Shown piece by piece: positions 15,516 through 23,471 of a stretch of 28,646 bases of DNA. The notes below the pieces were generated by a model that made no database searches, was not told where the DNA came from, and saw only the letters and a list, made by a program, of their open reading frames with translations. How positions within the stretch are numbered: the stretch's first letter is position 1; the number at the start of each line of letters is the position of its first letter. The DNA is taken from assembly GCA_023391155.1 (NCBI GenBank), contig JAEWBM010000068.1, positions 1 through 28,646 on the forward strand. Direction: 5' to 3'. The position numbers and the translations under genes are program-made. The DNA is from Acidobacteriota bacterium (lineage in GTDB: Bacteria; Acidobacteriota; Blastocatellia; Pyrinomonadales; Pyrinomonadaceae).

Positions 15516-15525
15516 AAAAGAGATT

Positions 15526-16707
15526 ATGTACGGAAATTTCAAAGCGCATCTACAGAGCACGATCAATGAAATCCGCGAGGCGGGTCTGTATAAGAACGAG
15601 CGTGTGATCGAGGGGCCGCAGGATGCGCATATTGACGTTAATGGGCGTGAGGTCCTCAATATGTGCGCCAATAATTATCTCGGGTTGAGTGATCACCCGG
15701 CGATAGTCGAGGCGGCCCGGAAGTCTTTGGATGAATGGGGATATGGTTTATCGTCGGTGCGGTTCATTTGTGGGACTCAAGCGATTCACAAAGAGCTTGA
15801 GCGCAAGATCAGTGAATTTCTCGGCACGGAGGACACGATCCTCTACACAAGCTGCTTCGACGCCAACGGAGGGCTGTTTGAGACGCTGCTCGGGGAAGAG
15901 GACGCCGTTATTTCGGACGAGCTCAATCATGCCAGCATCATCGACGGCATCCGGCTCTGCAAGGCCCAGCGGTTTCGTTATAGGAACAGCGACATGGCCG
16001 ATCTCGAGGCGAAACTCGAGGAGGCGAAGTCGGCCCGTTTCAAGATGATCGCAACCGACGGCGTATTTTCGATGGACGGTTACATCGCGAAACTGGAAGC
16101 GATATGTGACCTCGCCGAAAAGCATGATGCGATGGTGATGGTTGACGACTCGCACGCAGTGGGGTTTATGGGCCAAGGCGGCCGGGGAACGCACGAGCAT
16201 TGCGGTGTAATGGACCGCGTTGATGTCATCACAGGTACGCTGGGCAAGGCCTTAGGGGGTGCGAGCGGCGGTTATACAAGCGGCAAGAAAGAGATGATCG
16301 AGCTACTGCGTCAACGTTCGCGGCCGTACCTGTTCTCAAATTCCGTCGCGCCGCCGATCGTCGCGGCGTCGATCGCAGCCATCGATCTGCTCACGAACTC
16401 CGGCGAACTCCGCGACAAACTGAAAGAGAATACTCGCTATTTCAGGGAAAAGATCACCGAGATAGGCTTAGAGGTGCTTCCCGGCGAGCATCCGATAGTG
16501 CCGGTGATGTTCGGAGACGCACAGCCTGCGGTGAAAATGGCCGACGCTCTGCTTGAGAAGGGCGTTTACGTCATCCCATTCTCGTTCCCGGTGGTCCCGA
16601 AAGGAAAGGCGAGGATCAGGACCCAGGTCTCCGCGGCCCACTCACGGGCTGATCTGGATCTCGCGGTTGAGAAGTTTGCGGAGGCAAAGTCGGAACTTGG
16701 TCTGTGA
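15526..16707 (+). CDS. kbl: Glycine C-acetyltransferase (2-amino-3-ketobutyrate CoA ligase)
   Basis: This PLP enzyme splits 2-amino-3-ketobutyrate with CoA to glycine and acetyl-CoA, the second step after Tdh. The 393-residue protein is a class II alpha-oxoamine synthase. The PLP lysine is Lys241 in ITGTLGKALGGASGG. MVDDSHAVGFMG (Asp207 region, His210) binds the cofactor ring, and NMCANNYLGLSDHP and VRFICGTQAIHKELE are typical of Kbl. The start is the ATG at 15526, with a weak AGAG upstream. The usual order in E. coli is kbl-tdh; here tdh comes first. The last 92 bases overlap the convergent membrane-protein frame at 16616-17131. Confidence 0.95.
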   Translation: MYGNFKAHLQSTINEIREAGLYKNERVIEGPQDAHIDVNGREVLNMCANNYLGLSDHPAIVEAARKSLDEWGYGLSSVRFICGTQAIHKELERKISEFLGTEDTILYTSCFDANGGLFETLLGEEDAVISDELNHASIIDGIRLCKAQRFRYRNSDMADLEAKLEEAKSARFKMIATDGVFSMDGYIAKLEAICDLAEKHDAMVMVDDSHAVGFMGQGGRGTHEHCGVMDRVDVITGTLGKALGGASGGYTSGKKEMIELLRQRSRPYLFSNSVAPPIVAASIAAIDLLTNSGELRDKLKENTRYFREKITEIGLEVLPGEHPIVPVMFGDAQPAVKMADALLEKGVYVIPFSFPVVPKGKARIRTQVSAAHSRADLDLAVEKFAEAKSELGL

Positions 16708-17131
16708 GGATGGATAATTCGGAGAGTTTTGACTCCTCAGATCGCTCATCACCGAATAACCAGGCTGCGGATTGGGCTAACAGAGCCACAATAAAGAGCA
16801 GCATCAAGTAATATCCGACCGAAACGGTCACCACGCCGCAATTGGTTCCTCCCATTACAAGCCCAAACATCATAGCAAGCGGGAAAAAGGCCAGTCCCAA
16901 AACGAGTGAGGGCCAGAAGATAAATTTGGCGGCGCCGTGTGAGTAGCGGTATATAAAGACCTGGGTCCCGATAGCGACCGCCGTGACTACAAAATATTGA
17001 TACGCAAGTCGATAGTTTGCGGCCGTCGGATCCTCAGAACCCAGCGCCACGCTACATGAAAAGACCGTTGCGCTGAATGCGAGCATTTGCGCAACGGTCG
17101 TAACTGCAAATTTGAACTTGCGGAAAAACAC
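16616..17131 (-). CDS. Hypothetical four-helix membrane protein
   Basis: I do not recognise this 171-residue protein. It has four hydrophobic segments (about 9-30, 44-62, 70-95 and 102-120), then a polar, Pro/Gln-rich cytoplasmic-type tail. It starts 23 bases after the rplT stop on the same strand, so it may be the last gene of the thrS-infC-rpmI-rplT operon. The frame runs 92 bases into the convergent end of kbl, so its last 30 residues are encoded antisense to kbl. The membrane part is convincing; the tail depends on the long overlap being real. Confidence 0.6.
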   Translation of the reverse strand: MFFRKFKFAVTTVAQMLAFSATVFSCSVALGSEDPTAANYRLAYQYFVVTAVAIGTQVFIYRYSHGAAKFIFWPSLVLGLAFFPLAMMFGLVMGGTNCGVVTVSVGYYLMLLFIVALLAQSAAWLFGDERSEESKLSELSILTDQVPTLPPQTSQPRDPDQPVSGPRRPGS

Positions 17132-17154
17132 TGTGTATCCGCTCGGGGCGGAGC

Positions 17155-17529
17155 TTAAGCTGCCGCCGGCTTATTCTCAATAGCCTCTTTCGCCTTGCCG
17201 GCGATAGCGGCGAAGGTCTCAGGCTGCTTTACCGCAAGGTCTGCAAGGGATTTGCGATCGAGCTCGATTCCGGCCAGATTCAGGCCGTGCATGAACTGCG
17301 AATACTTGATGTCGTTCAGGCGGCACGCCGCGTTGATGCGGACGATCCACAGTTTACGAAAATCGCGCTTTTTCAGCTTACGGCCCGTATATGCGAAGTT
17401 CAGGCCGCGCTCGACCGATTCCTTTGCCGAACGGTACAGCTTCGATTTCGTTCCCCGATAGCCCTTAGCTAAGGCTAATATCTTTTTGCGTTTCTCAAGA
17501 CGCTTGTTACCACGTTTTGCTCTAGGCAT
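17155..17529 (-). CDS. rplT: 50S ribosomal protein L20
   Basis: L20 binds 23S rRNA early in 50S assembly and represses its own operon in many bacteria. The 124-residue protein shows the family sequence: a basic N-terminus (PRAKRGNKRLEKRKKILALA), KGYRGTKSKLYRSAKE, YTGRKLKKRDFRKLWIVRIN and GLNLAGIELDRKSLADLA. The start ATG at 17529 has GGAG seven bases upstream. rpmI is 114 bases upstream, and that gap could hold part of a leader, but I cannot identify an L20-binding site by eye. Confidence 0.97.
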   Translation of the reverse strand: MPRAKRGNKRLEKRKKILALAKGYRGTKSKLYRSAKESVERGLNFAYTGRKLKKRDFRKLWIVRINAACRLNDIKYSQFMHGLNLAGIELDRKSLADLAVKQPETFAAIAGKAKEAIENKPAAA

Positions 17530-17643
17530 AAGTTCACTCCTTCAGTCGTTCGAATGCGGATTGCGGAATGAGGAATTCGGAATTACCGATTCAACACGAC
17601 CCAAAGACCAATCCAAGATCCGATATATCAAAAACTAGAATAA

Positions 17644-17847
17644 TTAATCTCGTCCGTACGGCAGCATCTTCTCGACGCGCTTCTGATCGCCTTCCGAGAC
17701 GATCGCATCGATGTCCAGATTCCGTTTACGCTTCGACGTTTTCTTGGTAAGAATGTGGCGTGCGTGCGAATGTCCCCGCTTGAACTTGCCTGAGGCAGTC
17801 GAGCGGAACCGCTTCGCGGCACCCTTGTGTGTCTTTAATTTTGGCAT
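17644..17847 (-). CDS. rpmI: 50S ribosomal protein L35
   Basis: A 67-residue basic protein with the L35 sequence (PKLKTHKGAAKRFRSTASGK, KRGHSHARHILTKKTSKRKR and LPYGRD at the end). It is part of the large ribosomal subunit. The ATG at 17847 has AGGAGAG about 9 bases upstream. It sits between infC (44 bases upstream) and rplT, as in most bacteria. Confidence 0.97.
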   Translation of the reverse strand: MPKLKTHKGAAKRFRSTASGKFKRGHSHARHILTKKTSKRKRNLDIDAIVSEGDQKRVEKMLPYGRD

Positions 17848-17891
17848 AACCTACTCTCCTAAAATGCTTATCTAAAAACTTTGCGGCCGCT

Positions 17892-18527
17892 TTATTCACT
17901 TGCCTCGGCCTTGGCTTCGTCCGATCCCTTTGCGGACTTTTCTTTACTCTCGTTCTTTTTCTTGTCGGCCGCCTTGGATTTCTTGGGATTATAGATGGTG
18001 AACATCTGATAGCCCTCCATCTTCGGCGCCACCTCGACATCAGCCAGGTCAGCGAGATCCTCCGTGAGTTTCGCGAGGATCTTTGCCCCCAGCTCGCGGT
18101 GGGTCATCTCACGGCCGCGAAAGGCGATGGCCGCTCGAACCTTGTCGCCGCCCTCAAGCCATTCGCGAGCATGTTTCATCCGATAGCTGTAATCATGCTC
18201 ATCGGTCGCCGGGCGAAACTTGATCTCCTTGACCTGAACGGTGACCTGCTTCTTTTTCGCCTCGTGAGCCTTTTTCTTTTGCTCATACTGAAACTTGCCG
18301 TAATCGATCATCTTGCAGACCGGCGGCTTTGCATTCGGGGCGATCTCGACCAGGTCTACACCGCGTCGGCGGGCTTCCTGGATCGCGTCCCGCGTATCCA
18401 TAACGCCCAGCGTCTCGCCGTCGTCCGTTACGACCCGCACCGAAGGAACGCGTATCCGCTCGTTCGTACGGTGTTGCGGCTCGCGCTGACGCGGCCTATA
18501 ACCTCTTCCACCAAATCTTCTAGGAAT
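17892..18527 (-). CDS. infC: Translation initiation factor IF-3, AUU start
   Basis: IF-3 binds the 30S subunit, keeps subunits apart and proofreads the start codon. The protein is 211 residues if it starts at ATT (18527-18525), which lies five bases after a perfect AGGAGG (18538-18533). From there the frame encodes an Arg/Gly-rich leader (PRRFGGRGYRPRQREPQ), the family motif NERIRVPSVRVV, GETLGVM and the IF-3 N and C domains (VKEIKFRPATDEHDYSYR, GDKVRAAIAFRGREM, EGYQMFTIYNP), ending in a Lys-rich tail. The first ATG-type start (18440) would cut off the NERIR part. AUU is the known start of E. coli infC and lets IF-3 repress itself. Confidence 0.95.
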   Translation of the reverse strand: MPRRFGGRGYRPRQREPQHRTNERIRVPSVRVVTDDGETLGVMDTRDAIQEARRRGVDLVEIAPNAKPPVCKMIDYGKFQYEQKKKAHEAKKKQVTVQVKEIKFRPATDEHDYSYRMKHAREWLEGGDKVRAAIAFRGREMTHRELGAKILAKLTEDLADLADVEVAPKMEGYQMFTIYNPKKSKAADKKKNESKEKSAKGSDEAKAEASE

Positions 18528-18532
18528 ATGAA

Positions 18533-18538
18533 CCTCCT
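18533..18538 (-). promoter_or_regulatory. Perfect Shine-Dalgarno site of infC
   Basis: AGGAGG on the minus strand, five bases before the ATT start codon. It decides the infC start. The distance to the thrS stop (18555) is only 16 bases. Confidence 0.85.
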
Positions 18539-18554
18539 ACTGCTAAATGCGATC

Positions 18555-20510
18555 TTAGAGCGCACGCATCAACTTTTGCTGCGTGATCATCTCTTTGAAC
18601 TCTTCAATGGACATCTGGCCGATGTCCCCCTGTTTTCTTTCGCGAACGGCGATCTTTCGCTCTTCACGCTCTTTGTCGCCGAGTATAAGCATATACGGGA
18701 CCTTTTGCATCTGAGCGTCCCTGATCTTGGCTCCGATCTTGTCGCTTCGCGTATTTGTCTCAACCCTGAAGCCGGCACTCTTCAGATCATTCGCGACCTC
18801 AAGTGCGTAATCGTTAATACGGTCCGTTATCGGCAGGACGGCGACCTGCACCGGAGCGAGCCACAGGGGGAACGCACCGGCATAATGTTCGATCAGGACT
18901 CCGAAGAACCTTTCGATCGATCCGAAAAGCGCCCGGTGGATCATATACGGACGGTGCTTCTGATTGTCCTCGGCCGTGTATTCCAGTTCGAAACGCTCCG
19001 GCAGATTAAAGTCCAACTGGATCGTTCCCAACTGCCAGATACGGCCGATCGCATCCTCGATCTTTATGTCTATCTTGGGGCCGTAAAATGCAGCCTCGCC
19101 CTCGATACGTTCGTACTCGATCTCACGCTCCTTGAGGGCGGCAGCCAGCGATTCCTCGGCGCTGGCCCAATCCTCGTCGGCACCAAGGTAGCCTTTGTTC
19201 TCGGCTGAACCCCGCACGGACAGCTCGAATTTTACGTTCTCGAAGCCATACGTTTCAAACACCTTGATCGCGAAGTCTAGACAGTCCGACACTTCGGCGG
19301 GCACCTGATCGGGACGGACAAAAAGATGAGCGTCGTCGACGGTAAATCCACGTACTCGCATCAGCCCGTGCAGCGTGCCCGAAAGTTCGGCCCGATAAAC
19401 CGTACCCATTTCAGAATACCGCTGCGGAAGATCGCGATAGGACCGCGGCGATGACTTATAGATCCCGATGTGGAACGGGCAGTTCATCGGCTTCAGCCGA
19501 TATTCCTCATCCTCGATGCTAGTCGGTGCGTACATCGAATCGGCATAGTTGCCCTCGTGCCCGCTGGTGAACCAAAGGTCGCGTTTTGCGATATGCGGAG
19601 TGTAAACAAAACTGTAACCGCGCTTTTCAAGCTCGTCGCGAAGCAGCTTTTCCATTTCGCTGCGGATAATGCCGCCCTTTGGATGCCAGAGTATCAATCC
19701 CTGGCCGTAATCGTCGTCGATCGAAAAAAGATCGAGCTGCTTACCGAGTTTGCGATGATCCCGCTTTTCAGCCTCCTCGCGCTGCTTGACCCACGCATCG
19801 AGTTCCTCCTGGGTTGCAAAGGCCGTCCCGTAGATGCGCTGCATCTGCTGATTGTTGGCGTCGCCTTTCCAATATGCGCCCGAGAGTGCCAACAACTTGA
19901 AGGCCTTGAGTTTGCCGGTGTGCGGCACGTGCGGGCCGAGGCAGAAATCGATGAACGGCGAGTTGTCGATGTAGTAGACACTCGCGGAGCCCTCCACCTT
20001 TTCATCGATCAGTTCACGCTTTAGCGGCTCGTCGCGTTCTTTGAAGATGTTAAGGATCTTTGCCTTTTCCACATCCTCGCGGCGATACGGCAAGTTCTGT
20101 TTCGCCATCGCCTTCATCTTCTTTTCGATGACGGGAAGATCTTCCTCGGTCAGATTCCGCGGAGCGATTATGTCGTAATAGAAGCCGTAGCGTGGGTCGT
20201 CCATCAAAGCGGGGCCCACACCAAGCTTTGTGCCGGGAAACAGGTCCAGGACCGCTGCGGCCAATAGATGCGCGGTCGAGTGGCGGATCACCTCCAATCC
20301 GTCGCGGGTGTCGACCGTGATCGGCTCTATTGAAATGACATGGTCGGTCGCATCGATCTGCTTGTTGAGGTCCACCTCTTCGCCGTTTATCTTAGCAGCG
20401 AGGGCACGTTTCAGCGCATCGCGGTCAAACGCCTTGATGGCGTCCGCAACGGTGGCCGGAGCAGGGATGCTTCTCTGATCAGCACCAAATTTGATATTGA
20501 TATCGCTCAT
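18555..20510 (-). CDS. thrS: Threonine--tRNA ligase
   Basis: It charges tRNA-Thr and edits Ser-tRNA-Thr. The 651-residue protein from the ATG at 20510 has the TGS domain (1-60), the editing domain with HSTAHLLAAA and IDFCLGPHVPHTG (His/His/Cys/His cluster), the class II core with zinc ligands Cys in PMNCPFH, His in DDAHLF and His in MIHRALFGSIERF, motif 2 (TVYRAELSGTLHGLMRVRGF), and a C-terminal anticodon-binding domain (VAVLPITDR to ALL end). A GTG at 20540 would add ten residues that look untypical. It heads the thrS-infC-rpmI-rplT operon. No good ribosome site is visible. Confidence 0.95.
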   Translation of the reverse strand: MSDINIKFGADQRSIPAPATVADAIKAFDRDALKRALAAKINGEEVDLNKQIDATDHVISIEPITVDTRDGLEVIRHSTAHLLAAAVLDLFPGTKLGVGPALMDDPRYGFYYDIIAPRNLTEEDLPVIEKKMKAMAKQNLPYRREDVEKAKILNIFKERDEPLKRELIDEKVEGSASVYYIDNSPFIDFCLGPHVPHTGKLKAFKLLALSGAYWKGDANNQQMQRIYGTAFATQEELDAWVKQREEAEKRDHRKLGKQLDLFSIDDDYGQGLILWHPKGGIIRSEMEKLLRDELEKRGYSFVYTPHIAKRDLWFTSGHEGNYADSMYAPTSIEDEEYRLKPMNCPFHIGIYKSSPRSYRDLPQRYSEMGTVYRAELSGTLHGLMRVRGFTVDDAHLFVRPDQVPAEVSDCLDFAIKVFETYGFENVKFELSVRGSAENKGYLGADEDWASAEESLAAALKEREIEYERIEGEAAFYGPKIDIKIEDAIGRIWQLGTIQLDFNLPERFELEYTAEDNQKHRPYMIHRALFGSIERFFGVLIEHYAGAFPLWLAPVQVAVLPITDRINDYALEVANDLKSAGFRVETNTRSDKIGAKIRDAQMQKVPYMLILGDKEREERKIAVRERKQGDIGQMSIEEFKEMITQQKLMRAL

Positions 20511-20814
20511 AAAATGTAAATAGATTGCTCGATCCGGCACACGCTAATGCACCGAAACAGCGTCTCGAAAGCCGCTGCTGATCGTCCGACTATTTACAAG
20601 ATCACGAAATTGTTCGTGCCTACTACTAACCAAGATCAGATCCGATAAGAGCGACTATGCCAATGCCCGATACAAAAAGTACCGGAGCCTTTCGCGCCGT
20701 TAGAGGCGCGTCGTAGTAGTTATAACTGCGGCAAAGTTCTTCGAAAGCATCTTATCGAAAAATTGTACCGGGGCGCCGAGCACGGCGCCCCGAGTTAACT
20801 TAACCTTCAAATTC
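20511..20814. other. Long leader/intergenic region upstream of thrS with three hairpins
   Basis: No gene is visible. Inverted repeats are present: CAGCG/CGCTG at about 20557-20576, CGCGCC/GGCGCG at 20693-20710, and a perfect 10-bp stem CGGGGCGCCG/CGGCGCCCCG with loop AGCA at 20769-20792. The last could be a second terminator of the upstream minus-strand gene. No T-box motif is seen, so regulation of thrS by tRNA is not supported. Confidence 0.4.
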
Positions 20815-20843
20815 TAAGAAAACGGGCTGCAAATTGCAACCCG
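20815..20843 (-). terminator. Intrinsic terminator of the SpoIIAA-like gene
   Basis: On the minus strand, CGGGTTGCAA and TTGCAGCCCG (20843-20823) pair over 10 bases with one G-T pair, then TTTTCTTAG follows. The stop codon of the gene is at 20852. Confidence 0.7.
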
Positions 20844-20851
20844 GCGGGCAG

Positions 20852-21637
20852 CTATTCCGGCAAAAGTGCCTGACTAGCTCCGACCCATTCCCATGCCTCG
20901 TCTTCTTCACCTTCTTCGAAAACGCGGACCTCGGGGCCGATAACCGTTCCGAAAAGCTCTGCGAGATTACGCATCCAAGGCTTTGCACCCACGATCGCGT
21001 ATCTCTCGATCTTTGAAAGTGCGGAATACTTGACCCTCAGCAGTCGATCGTCAAGCATTGCCGAAAGGTCGAACCCGTTGTAATTCCTCATCCGAACAAG
21101 AGCATTCACCTTTCCATCCTTCTTCAAGAACGGCTCAAATGCATCAAAGGCATCTTGAATATCTTTTTCGCGAATGCGTCCGTCCACTTCCCATGCAAAC
21201 ACGTTCTCGTTCGTAGTATGTATGACGTGGATCGACGCGGTCGGCTCCTCTGGCTTGGGAAGCGGTTCAGGCGTTTCCGATGCCCATGCCAGAGCCTTTT
21301 CCCGTTCCGCAGGAGGAAATACTCGAACATCTATGGACGAAAAGACTAACCCCTCGATACGAGCGATGGCCGCCATCCAGCCCTTATCCGTAACCAGGGC
21401 CGCCCGGTAAATGCGGCGCATCTGGCCCAGCCGACTGATCCCGTCGATGAAATCTTTTACGATACCCTCGAACGTGAGGGACATGGACGGTTCGACGTCT
21501 ACAAATATGGAGACCCGCTCATTCTCGGCGATCGCTTTGTCGAGCGCGGCACTAGCTTTCTCAATATCCGCCCCGATCAGGTCGCCCGATATCTTCATCC
21601 CGACCAGATGGTTTGGAGTTTCCAATATATCGATCAT
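20852..21637 (-). CDS. Tandem SpoIIAA-like (STAS-type) domain protein
   Basis: The 261-residue protein contains two copies of a SpoIIAA-like domain. Copy one spans about 1-120 (MIDILETPNHLVGMKISGDL, VSIFVDVEPSM, IYRAALVTDKGWMAAIARI, IDVRVFPPAEREKALAWA). Copy two spans about 137-258 (VIHTTNENVFAWEVDGRI, VNALVRMRNYNGFDL, RYAIVGAKPWMRNLAELFG, VRVFEEGEEDEAWEWV). The fold is the same as in anti-sigma-factor antagonists and STAS domains, but this subfamily lacks a known role and no kinase partner gene is nearby. The start has GGAGAG five bases upstream. It is a soluble cytoplasmic protein. Confidence 0.85.
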   Translation of the reverse strand: MIDILETPNHLVGMKISGDLIGADIEKASAALDKAIAENERVSIFVDVEPSMSLTFEGIVKDFIDGISRLGQMRRIYRAALVTDKGWMAAIARIEGLVFSSIDVRVFPPAEREKALAWASETPEPLPKPEEPTASIHVIHTTNENVFAWEVDGRIREKDIQDAFDAFEPFLKKDGKVNALVRMRNYNGFDLSAMLDDRLLRVKYSALSKIERYAIVGAKPWMRNLAELFGTVIGPEVRVFEEGEEDEAWEWVGASQALLPE

Positions 21638-21727
21638 ATTTACTCTCCCAGTGATTCTGACTCTCTATAATACTACGAAACCGCGAGCGGGAAGTTCGGC
21701 AGGGAATTGAGGACTTTAAAATAAAAA

Positions 21728-21802
<75 letters not shown>

Positions 21803-21882
21803 ACGCTCGCCTCGAAAGCGAATTCTAAGAATGCCAAAACCACATATGACTGTCAACCATATTGACGCTTTGATCGCCGAGA

Positions 21883-22626
21883 TCAGTTAAGAACAAACGT
21901 TACGGTCACCTGGGCCGTAACCTTGATCGAACCGGGAGCGAATGTGGCGACCGGCTCGGAAGCCGAACCCGCTGCTGCGAACGTATTTGCCGCAAGGCCG
22001 GCAGCGAATGGCCGTTGTGTTATACCCTCTGAAATGTAAATTGCTTTGCCGACGCTCTGTCCGATCGCCCTCGCCATTGCGTCTGCCTTTTCCTTAGCCG
22101 CCTTCATCGCGTTAACGCGGGCTTGAGCACGCAACTCGGTAATATCCTTGGTTACGAAATCAACGTCCTCGATTTCCGTCAGTCCGGTGAGCAGCACGGC
22201 GCTAAAAAACTCTTCAAATCTTGTTAGGTCGGTCAATCGTACGACCACTGTAGTGCTTACTTCATAGCCCACAAAAGTTCTGACGGTGACCGGGTCGCCA
22301 TCTTCATCTACGACCGGATTTTTCAGATCACGAATGTACTGATACTTCATCTCGACAGAGATGTGGTCGGTCCTAACGTGCTCGGGCCGGATCTCATACT
22401 CCTTGGTAAGGGCAATGATCCTTGCGAGAGCCTCGTCGGTCTCGCGTTTTGCGATTGCGAGGTCCTTATTTAATTTGGTTACCTCAAGAGAAAATACTGC
22501 GGCATCGGGCGGTACCGATATCTCGGCGGTGCCGGTAACGTGGATCGTCGGAACGTCCTTCAGATCCTGTGAAAACGCCGACAGTGCACATGTGAGGAGC
22601 AAACCTAAACAAGCGAGTCTCAGCAT
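21883..22626 (-). CDS. SIMPL-domain (DUF541) secreted protein
   Basis: The 247-residue protein has a signal peptide (MLRLACLGLLLTCALSAFSQ), then the SIMPL/DUF541 domain: IHVTGTAEISVPPDAAVFSL, a long helix with AKRETDEALARII, VRTDHISVEMKY, VGYEVSTTVVVRL, and ARVNAMKAAKEKADAMARAI near the end. Family members are periplasmic or surface proteins; E. coli YggE affects oxidative stress, but the biochemical role is not known. It has a good ribosome site (AAGGA). It is the last gene of a four-gene leftward operon, 19 bases after the zinc-ribbon gene. Confidence 0.9.
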   Translation of the reverse strand: MLRLACLGLLLTCALSAFSQDLKDVPTIHVTGTAEISVPPDAAVFSLEVTKLNKDLAIAKRETDEALARIIALTKEYEIRPEHVRTDHISVEMKYQYIRDLKNPVVDEDGDPVTVRTFVGYEVSTTVVVRLTDLTRFEEFFSAVLLTGLTEIEDVDFVTKDITELRAQARVNAMKAAKEKADAMARAIGQSVGKAIYISEGITQRPFAAGLAANTFAAAGSASEPVATFAPGSIKVTAQVTVTFVLN

Positions 22627-22645
22627 AATAATTTCCTTCTGCGAT

Positions 22646-23131
22646 CTACCGATGTTCTTTTTTGATCCGGACCGGATCTAATTGCCTGGTCGTATGTTCC
22701 GTTACGCTCGCCGGTGCAGCAAGTTCGTCGTTCTGCTTAGCAGGAAGCTTCAGGTCCGGCGCGGGGGCGACATGTCTATGCTGATCATCCGGTGCGATGG
22801 GCAGGCTCTTCGCCACGCCGTGGCCAAGGACCATGTTGGCTATCTGATATATTGCGACGACGATCGAAACGGCTGCTGCAAGAAACAATAAGCCGCGATC
22901 GGCTCCCGTAAATAAATAGGTAAAGACGATCGCTCCCGCCGTTAGCGAGAGTCCGGCGCTGATCATTTCGAGGGTTCGGATCCTTACCAATTTATCTTCG
23001 CGGCTTGCTGCGGGGCTTATACTAAGCTTCCCGCCGGATCCCAAAGGCGGGAGCCAAACACCGCATGAACGGCAATATGATTCGGGCGTCTGGCCCACGG
23101 TTCCGCATTCGGGGCAAAAGATGGTTTTCAC
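22646..23131 (-). CDS. Zinc-ribbon membrane protein
   Basis: I take the GTG at 23131 as the start; it is 8 bases after the stop of the DUF4286-like gene, and the next residues at once form a zinc ribbon (CPECGTVGQ and YCRSCGVWLPP). This gives 161 residues. Two hydrophobic helices (about 58-78 and 83-103) follow, then a polar, Pro/Ala-rich tail. The protein is probably anchored in the membrane with the zinc ribbon in the cytoplasm. The frame upstream of 23131 has no ribosome site and overlaps the neighbouring gene. The function is unknown. Confidence 0.72.
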   Translation of the reverse strand: MKTIFCPECGTVGQTPESYCRSCGVWLPPLGSGGKLSISPAASREDKLVRIRTLEMISAGLSLTAGAIVFTYLFTGADRGLLFLAAAVSIVVAIYQIANMVLGHGVAKSLPIAPDDQHRHVAPAPDLKLPAKQNDELAAPASVTEHTTRQLDPVRIKKEHR

Positions 23132-23138
23132 AATTGAT

Positions 23139-23465
23139 TCAACGTTCCGCCGGCCTCGAATGTTCACCCAGGGACTGGATCGACAGCGATTCAAATTCGG
23201 CCCGAGAAACTTCGGCATCATTAAAATGCTTCACAAAATCAGACCGGAGGCCGCCGGCAAATCGTTCAAGATAGCGGTCGAGATCCTCGCGGTTCTCTGC
23301 TCGATATGCCGTACGATATTCACCCGCCCCTCGGCGAGCAAATTCAGCGGAGGAGAAACAACCGCTGGCAAGTACTGCGGGAATATGCTCGCGGGTCATG
23401 TAAATCTCGAAATCCATTGCGATCTCCGGAGGGATCTTCACGCTTACTTCGTATAGTATGGGCAT
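23139..23465 (-). CDS. DUF4286 family protein
   Basis: The 108-residue protein matches the DUF4286 pattern: ILYEVSVKIPPEIAMDFEIY, MTREHIPAVLASGCFSSAEF, YRTAYRAENREDLDRYLE and a basic C-terminus. This is a ferredoxin-like fold related to dimeric alpha-beta barrel proteins; the function is unknown. It starts only 6 bases after the hutG-like stop, so it belongs to the same transcript. Confidence 0.85.
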   Translation of the reverse strand: MPILYEVSVKIPPEIAMDFEIYMTREHIPAVLASGCFSSAEFARRGAGEYRTAYRAENREDLDRYLERFAGGLRSDFVKHFNDAEVSRAEFESLSIQSLGEHSRPAER

Positions 23466-23471
23466 CTCGGT

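Noticed and set aside
18099..19208. Plus-strand frame (369 aa) opposite infC and thrS
   Set aside because: It is antisense to two certain genes and its sequence looks like no protein family.
20541..20760. Possible T-box riboswitch upstream of thrS
   Set aside because: No T-box sequence (GGGTGG-type) or specifier stem could be found on the minus strand.
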